A stretch of DNA of 14,996 nucleotides. It comes from Triangularia verruculosa. Taxonomy: Eukaryota > Ascomycota > Sordariomycetes > Sordariales > Podosporaceae. Location of the stretch: the NCBI GenBank assembly GCA_033296885.1, contig MU864129.1, forward strand, positions 1-14,996. Reading direction: 5' to 3'. Below the pieces are notes generated by a model. The model was not told where the DNA came from. It did no database searches and saw nothing but the letters and a program-made list of their open reading frames with translations. This document shows, in pieces, positions 10,098 through 14,996 of the stretch (position 1 is its first letter; each line of letters starts with the position of its first letter). A program made the translations under genes and the position numbers.

Positions 10098-10497
10098 GCG
10101 AGGGTTTAGGGGGTGGTGGGGGGAGAAGGGATGGTGTTGATGAGGAAAGGGCTACGACTAGAAAAGAAAGGGGGAGGGGGGGGAGGGGGGGGTGGGAAGA
10201 GATAGAAAAACAAGAGAAATGTGTATAACAATGCCCCTTTTTTTGTTGGTCGCGGGGTTTTTTGATTGGTTTTGATGGTTTGTTTGGTATTTACTTAGCA
10301 TGTTAAAAGGCGTAAAATGAAAGAATTTGAATGTTGGGAAAATACCTTAGGAAGGATAATAAGAGGTGTGTCATGACATGTGTGTCTCTGGGAGAAATAG
10401 TTTGAAAAAGGGGGGTGTGGGGGAGCTGGAATTAGGTTTGTTGCTGTTATGATGTTGAAGTCATAGCCAGCGAAAAAAACATGCAGCAAACTAAAAA
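10098..10497 (+). other. OST3 3' flank with long G runs
   Basis: No gene is supported. The OST3 stop is followed by G-rich DNA, with G runs at about 10108-10129 and a near-continuous G tract at 10170-10197 interrupted by single A or T. Four or more runs of at least three G on the sense strand fit a G-quadruplex motif in the 3' untranslated region. A T-rich stretch follows at 10240-10290. Confidence 0.5.
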
Positions 10498-10534
10498 GCC
10501 CGATTAGCTCAGTTAGTTTGGAGCGTTTGTACTA
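10498..10534 (+). tRNA. tRNA 5'-half-like fragment
   Basis: GCCCGAT (possible acceptor strand) is followed by T8-A9 and a D-arm with stem GCTC/GAGC (10507-10510 and 10521-10524) around AGTTAGTTTG. This gives the A-box consensus TAGCTCAGTTA. The sequence then runs into a LINE relic on the other strand at about 10535. No T-arm, B box or pairing acceptor strand was found nearby, so it is at most half a tRNA gene or a tRNA-derived repeat. The D-loop is one base longer than usual and lacks GG, suggesting decay. Confidence 0.4.
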
Positions 10535-11415
10535 GCCTCTTCAGAGCCAAGGCGGCTGCAAGGCCCTTGGCTACCGGCCTGGTAATATGCTGTTTGTAGC
10601 GGAGTTCGCGGTCCATCACGACTCCTAGGAATCTTTGCATTCTCCTTTGGTTTGACCGTTTCGCCTTTGACTGAGAACGGCAGTTCCGAAGTTCGTTCCT
10701 CGTCCCTCGTGAAGTGTATGATGGATGGGCTGTCTTTTCGCCTTCGAATTGGGCACCGCTTCGTCTTTCCCAGTTCACTGCTTTGTCGATGATGGCTTGG
10801 ATGCCGATGCGGTTCGCCTCTGCTGATGGACCGGTAACCCAGGCTGTGTAGGTAGTCGTCGACGAAAGCGAGTGCGCCTCCGTTCGCGTCGATTTTGTGC
10901 TTCACTAAGTCTGCGTTGTAGAAGATGAACAGTATTGGAGACAGTGGTGATCCCTGCGGCAACTCTTGCTGTTCGGACGTGAACCCGTTTACCACAATGG
11001 TCGCTGTGCGCCTGGAGCAGAACGCGTCAATCCACCTGACCAGAGCCTCTGGTATGCCTCTTGCCTTGAGCCCCTGGAGCAGCCTGTCTTTGAAGACCCC
11101 ATTGTATGCGCCTTTGACATCGAAGCTGATCACCTAGACTGAGCACTTTCCTGGCTCTCCATGCTTTGTAGATATGTTCTTGAAGCAGTAAGAGAGCCTG
11201 CTCGGTCGAGCGTTTCTTCCGGGCTCCGAAGCCTTTCCAAGGCCCACATCTTGTCCGGCTTCTTCGCTTCGCTTGCCTCTTGCACCCCATTCCTCCAAGT
11301 TCTCGTTCGGGCTTCCTGGATCGCTCTGGCACGCTCCCTCAGCCTCTCGTTGAGCTCCTCCCGGTAGTAGTCTGTGCGGGCCTCTTTCACCAGTCTGTCG
11401 TATCTGGCCCGGAGC
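10535..11415 (-). pseudogene. Tad1-like LINE (non-LTR) reverse transcriptase relic
   Basis: Minus-strand fragments in several frames together resemble the reverse-transcriptase region of fungal Tad1-clade non-LTR retrotransposons. Motifs include EQALLLLQEHIYKAWRARKV, ISFDVKGAYNGVFKDRLLQG, LPQGSPLSPILF, the catalytic AFVDDY, and LGVVMDRELRYKQHI. It is broken at several points: an internal deletion near 11226-11240 joins a coiled-coil-like upstream segment straight to the mid-RT region, and frame changes occur near 11130, just after FVDDY (about 10855), and near 10730 and 10650. The RNase H region and 3' end are missing, and the copy stops beside the tRNA-like fragment. No endonuclease domain is visible. 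It is an inactive remnant. Confidence 0.85.
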
Positions 11416-12185
11416 GATTATGGTATATATGTATAAATGATTGGCTCGGGACGCGCCCCGCGCGCCCCTCAGGTTGCGGTATGTGGCCATATTCATAATA
11501 GTATTGTATCAGCTTCTGCTTCCCGGAGGTAGTTTCCAGAGGTAGTTCCCGGAGGTGGTTTTCTCTCTCTCTCCTTCATCTACCTGCCTTAACCTACCTC
11601 TTCCCCTTCATCCTGGCATGTCATGACCATGGATGCTGACTCGCAACACACTGTCGGCGGAGCCAACTGCGGTAGAAATCGTACGATCGGCCTCTTCTCC
11701 GTGTCACTTTTGACGTTAGCTCCTCGGGATTGGTGCGAATGTTGAAGGACTGTCGCAATCCTGAATCATCGACCTGCATTTCAGATAACCACAGAAAAGT
11801 AGAATTGGCATCTCGGACGCGGGGTTTAGTCTAGAACCTCCTATGACATTATGGTGGTGCTCAGACGGGATGCCTTCTCCATCAAGCCCCGGTTGTCTTC
11901 GTCTGCTTGACGATATATATATGTAATCGACAAGAAGCGAGCCAGAGCGTTTAAACCCAGGCACTTCCGCCTATATTGGTTGTGAAGCAAGTGCAGACGA
12001 TGCTGAAAACTATATAGAGCTGGAATATTCCTCACGTCCCGAGACCAAAAACTTCACAACCATCCGTCCCTACCTATTATATCCCTAGAAGCTCGAACAA
12101 CACCTTTAATATCTTTGCTTCGCTGCTCCTCAGATCAATTCTGCACCTTTCCCACTCAAAACATACCTCGCGCTCAAGAATCAAA
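11416..12185. other. Intergenic, with short tandem repeat and putative promoter
   Basis: No gene is supported. A 13-bp unit related to CCGGAGGTAGTTT occurs three times at 11523-11561, followed by a CT-rich microsatellite to about 11574. Two short TA-rich runs (about 11422-11436 and 11913-11925) stand out. The last 150 bp are pyrimidine-rich and end in TCAAAATGG, a good start context for the gene at 12186, so its promoter and leader probably lie here. Confidence 0.45.
11523..11561. repeat. 13-bp tandem repeat, three copies
   Basis: Three adjacent imperfect copies are seen: CCGGAGGTAGTTT, CCAGAGGTAGTTC and CCGGAGGTGGTTT. They are direct, without a coding frame, and are followed by a CT dinucleotide run. 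Confidence 0.8.
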
Positions 12186-13271
12186 ATGGGTTGGTTCAGC
12201 TCGGCTCTTCAGGGCATCGGCCATGCCGTCAGCTGGATTAAACAGAACTCAGGCACCATTGCCCAAGCTGCCTCAACTATCGCTCAAGTCGCCGGCGCGG
12301 TGGGCTTAGCCGAGGGCGAAGACCCGGCCGACGCGCTGTTCCCGAACTTCACTGCCGCCGCCGCCAAACTTGGGCCGTAGCTGGAGACGGGGCTCAGACA
12401 CACCTCGAGAAAATGTTGGATTCCCTCCCCGCGCAGATCAAGAACGATCCTACTCTCGAGGTGATCGCGGCCGCGGTCCCGGCCGAGACAACGTTCCTGT
12501 GGTTTGACCCGGCACCGGTGGACTCAAAGGGTCAGCCGAACAGAGGACTCGTCCGGGATCTCGGCAAGATGCTCACGGTGAGGAGCTTTCCAACTGTCCT
12601 CCCATCCGGCTCCGGCGACATCAACGCTGTTGGTTTTGGGTGGCTTGATGTAGCTAGGACTCTGCATTGGCCAGGCTATCTTTGGAAACCTCGGAGCCGT
12701 CGAGACCATCAAGGACGGCTTGATCCAGTCTACTCGCTTCTCGATCCCCAGCGGTGACGGTTCTTGCGTCATCACGGGATGCCACGCCTACTACAGCATC
12801 CCGCTCGGCCAAACCGGCACGAACTCGGTCTGGCACGCCGGTCTGGTCATGCACAAGATCACCACGGCATCTTACCGCAAACTCGAGTCGCCGCGCAACA
12901 AGAGTCTGACCTTGACCCACAATGTCAATCACAGCAGCTCCGAGCCCCAATGGCTTTGCACCATGAACGTCCAGTGGGAAGACTCAGTGTCGGCCAATAT
13001 TGTAGCCCCTCAGTTGATTCAACAGCTCCAAGCCAACGCGCCGGGCTTCGTCCTCCACCACTGCTCCCTTGACGGCATGGACCAGCATATCAAGATCCAG
13101 TGCCCGAACGACACTACTCCCAGTCAGGCCAAAGGCCTCGTTCGCCAATGCATCAAGACCGCCATGTCGGACTCTGGCCTGGTCACCGCCGTCGCAACTG
13201 TACATTTCCTCACGCCAGACGTCCAACTCACCATGTCGACACTCATACTCCCCACAAGCACCACCAACTGA
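12186..13271 (+). CDS. Unrecognised fungal protein, frame apparently broken
   Basis: Three coding-like segments line up. 12186-12377 starts MGWFSSALQGIGHAVSWIKQ and reaches a TAG at 12378. About 12374-12577, or as far as 12628, lies in another frame and includes PAETTFLWFDPAP and GQPNRGLVRDLGKML. 12675-13271 returns to the first frame and ends LPTSTTN. The second change fits an intron ending in CCAG at 12674, with a GTGAGG donor at 12578 (97 nt) or a GTTGGT donor at 12629 (46 nt); both are phase 0. The first change has no good intron: a GTGGGC/CTCAG pair at 12300-12397 keeps frame but removes sequence with coding-like GC-rich third positions. A one-base indel, real or a sequencing error, is more likely. 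The product would be about 340 residues. The N-terminal ~40 residues are Gly/Ala-rich and amphipathic with no classic signal peptide; the C-terminal half looks beta-rich. I do not recognise the family and assign no function. Confidence 0.6.
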
Positions 13272-14113
13272 AAACTCACTGCGGTCGTGAGGAATGCGAA
13301 GGCAGACGATTGGAAAACAGCTTTGAAAAGTTATTAAAAGTATTTTTTACTATCTAATTTCTCACCGTAGTGGGAGGACTCAGGAAGGAAGGCTTCAAAG
13401 GGGAGACACAGGTTTGCACCCGGCCCTCGAGGTACGGTTTCCTGTGTAATTAGAGGTAGATGGTCCGGCGAGCCCTAGGGCATATCGGAGTCCGAATACT
13501 ACTACTACTACTACTACTACTACTATGTAATTATCACTTTCTCATCTATGGGGGAATCATCATGTCAGCTAATTACACGAAAGAAAGTTTTTTCTACAAC
13601 GCAATACCCTACGTTGGTCCTTGACCCGTGAGTTCAAAACAGTTCGCGATGCAGGGGAGCGCATTGGTGAGGTGACGAGGTCGCGCCACCACATCACCAT
13701 CACGTCATTGACAAGTTGTTGAGTTTGGAACCCACGCAGTTATCTTGAAGCATGTAATGAACTGATGATATTGACTGAACGAAAGGAAAGAGTTCAAAAG
13801 AGCGTACAGGACCGTATTTATATCCCACCAGAGCATTCCTTCCACCTGTCAGACCCACAGCCAAGAATACCACCCCGTGAACTGCTCGGCAGAGCCTTTG
13901 CCGTGCTAACGTGAATGCCATCCTGCTCCACACAAGTTGCGGATGGAACCTGAGGTGGCACACCCGAAACTGCCATACAATCCGCGTAACAGGTTGCAAG
14001 CCCGCTAACTCACCGTCATGTCATTGATTACCCACATCATCATCACCATGTCATTGATTGCTGGATGAGGTCAAACCGCGACAACCGGCTGCAGGTGTAT
14101 AACACCATCGTAT
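13272..14113. other. Repeat-bearing intergenic region
   Basis: No gene is supported over about 840 bp. It holds an ACT microsatellite and imperfect repeats of a CATGTCATTGATT phrase (14017-14029 and 14047-14059, with a related CACGTCATTGAC at 13701-13712), often next to CATCA-rich sequence. Open frames are short and featureless. Confidence 0.45.
13498..13524. repeat. (ACT)9 microsatellite
   Basis: Nine perfect ACT units in a row, flanked by AATACT-like sequence. It is not inside any supported reading frame. Confidence 0.95.
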
Positions 14114-14145
14114 GGAGCTGTGCAGTGCAGGAGCTGTGCAGTGCA
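14114..14145. repeat. 16-bp tandem duplication
   Basis: GGAGCTGTGCAGTGCA occurs twice without a gap (14114-14129 and 14130-14145). Confidence 0.92.
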
Positions 14146-14191
14146 AGAGCTCTACCAGCTTCCACACTCCTGCTCCTCCACGAACAACAAG

Positions 14192-14263
14192 TCGTCCTTC
14201 GACCTCAACTCGTCCTTCGACCTTAACTTGTCCTTCGACCTTAAATCGTCCTTCGACCTTGCA
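14192..14263. repeat. 18-bp tandem repeat, four copies
   Basis: Units of TCGTCCTTCGACCTYAAC type start at 14192, 14210, 14228 and 14246 with few differences. The unit is a multiple of three, so a plus-strand frame reads as repeated SSFDLN and a minus-strand frame as KVEGR-like repeats. No start, conserved domain or continuation supports a gene, and the array ends at the AT-rich boundary. Confidence 0.9.
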
Positions 14264-14280
14264 ACCTCTACATCTAGACT

Positions 14281-14996
14281 GTTATTTCCAGGGAAATTTG
14301 ATATAGATTTCGGAAGATATATTGCTAAAAAACTGAGGAATATTTCTCTCTTTATTTTCTACATTTGCACCCTTTAGTCTTTTAATAAACTTAAAGTATA
14401 TAAGTGCCGATAGAAAATAAAAATTGAAAATAAAATAGGCGGTAAGAAATACAAAGTACTTTAGTATATCGAGCTTATATTTTTAGGCTTTTAAACGGAA
14501 TAATTATAGAGTATAGCTCCTTATATATTTAAATACTTACTACTTTAATCTTTAAAGGTAAGATTATAATTATCTATATATTATCATAAGGAATATATGT
14601 TACTAAGGATTTAGTTAAATAATTAAATTACATTTAAATATTTATATGCATTTATACTAGTGACACCGTAAAAGTAATTGGAACCCAGAGATACTCTCTG
14701 GGCCCTGATTTTGTACCTAAATAGAGCTTACTAGCCATTGACTCAACTCACATATAGGCCACACCCAGGCAGATCTAAGAGATCTAGCATCAACTAGACT
14801 TAGCTTATTATTATTGTTGGAACTCGCTATATATATAATAAATATATATATATTGAGGTCTGGGTTATATATATAATATATATTGGAATATATATTGTTG
14901 AAATAGGTGCTATTGAGGCCTGCAAGTACAGGGCTTTGATAGCTATCGGCGCAGTCCACTGGAAGTGAGGAAGACTTTGATGGCAGCATACGACAG
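14281..14996. other. AT-rich, TpA-rich DNA (RIP-like or transposon relic)
   Basis: Base composition shifts sharply near 14280 to A/T-rich sequence with many TATA and TTTAAA words and frequent stops in all frames. This is the look of repeat-induced point-mutated DNA in ascomycetes, but I did not compute RIP indices. TA-dinucleotide runs lie at about 14828-14890. A perfect 7-bp hairpin (CCCAGAG/CTCTGGG) is at 14684-14702 and AGATCTAAGAGATCT at 14771-14785. No gene is supported; the last 90 bases regain moderate GC and may belong to another element continuing past the window. Confidence 0.6.
14659..14702 (+). mobile_element. Possible Tc1/mariner-type terminal repeat
   Basis: The phrase GTGACACCGTAAAAGTAATTGG follows a TA pair and resembles the termini of Tc1/mariner elements, which often contain an AAAAGT-A/T-TTGG core. 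It leads directly into a perfect hairpin. No second inverted copy and no transposase were seen before the window ends, so this rests on resemblance only. Confidence 0.25.

Noticed and set aside
13990..14008. GGTTGCAAGCCC also present in the tRNA-like element at 4245-4256
   Set aside because: A 12-base match alone, with no A or B box in proper spacing at the second site, is not enough to call another tRNA-derived copy.
13498..14263. CRISPR array
   Set aside because: The repeats are contiguous tandem units without spacers, and the genome is clearly eukaryotic with spliceosomal introns.
14717..14989. 90-codon minus-strand open frame at the right edge
   Set aside because: It crosses TA-dinucleotide runs giving Ile/Tyr/Asn-rich sequence and has no recognisable motif.

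Overview
This window looks like chromosomal DNA from a filamentous ascomycete, most likely a Sordariomycete; that placement is inference. The evidence is short spliceosomal introns (51-68 nt) with GTANGT-like donors and CTAAC/CTAAT branch motifs, GC-rich coding sequence, closely spaced genes on both strands, and a switch to very AT-rich DNA at the right edge. Exon structures were assembled by hand from splice signals, frame continuity and family motifs; no search was run.

Layout. Bases 1-83 are an almost pure C run at the window edge, probably an assembly or sequencing artefact. Bases 84-1581 hold no gene I can defend. From about 1.6 to 10.1 kb lies a compact housekeeping block of five genes: the AP-3 adaptor mu subunit (minus, 1582-3316), a small DMAC1/TMEM261-like mitochondrial membrane protein (plus, 3544-3897), a mitochondrial FtsJ-type 2'-O-rRNA methyltransferase MRM2 (minus, 4529-5724), a long coiled-coil protein with an AT-hook-like motif (minus, 6190-8339), and the oligosaccharyltransferase subunit OST3/OST6 (plus, 8900-10097). 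AP-3 mu/DMAC1-like and coiled-coil/OST3 are divergent pairs with shared upstream regions of 227 and 560 bp. DMAC1-like and MRM2 are convergent. A tRNA-like element with A and B boxes (4212-4297, minus) sits between the last two. The genes do not form one pathway: they serve vesicle traffic, mitochondrial complex assembly, mitochondrial ribosome maturation, an unknown coiled-coil role, and ER N-glycosylation.

Right of 10.1 kb the character changes. The OST3 3' flank has long G runs. A tRNA 5'-half-like sequence (10498-10534) abuts an internally deleted, frameshifted, Tad1-like LINE reverse-transcriptase relic on the minus strand (to about 11415). An unrecognised protein gene follows at 12186-13271; its reading frame is broken once by an apparent frameshift and once by a probable intron. 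The last 1.7 kb has simple and tandem repeats and then AT-rich, TpA-rich DNA of the kind left by repeat-induced point mutation or old transposons, including a possible Tc1/mariner-type terminal repeat.

No clearly new multi-gene system is visible. The items most worth a second look are the unrecognised 12.2-13.3 kb gene, the tRNA-derived element at 4.2 kb, the tRNA/LINE junction at 10.5 kb, and a stop-free 51-nt intron in MRM2 that would be easy to misannotate as coding.
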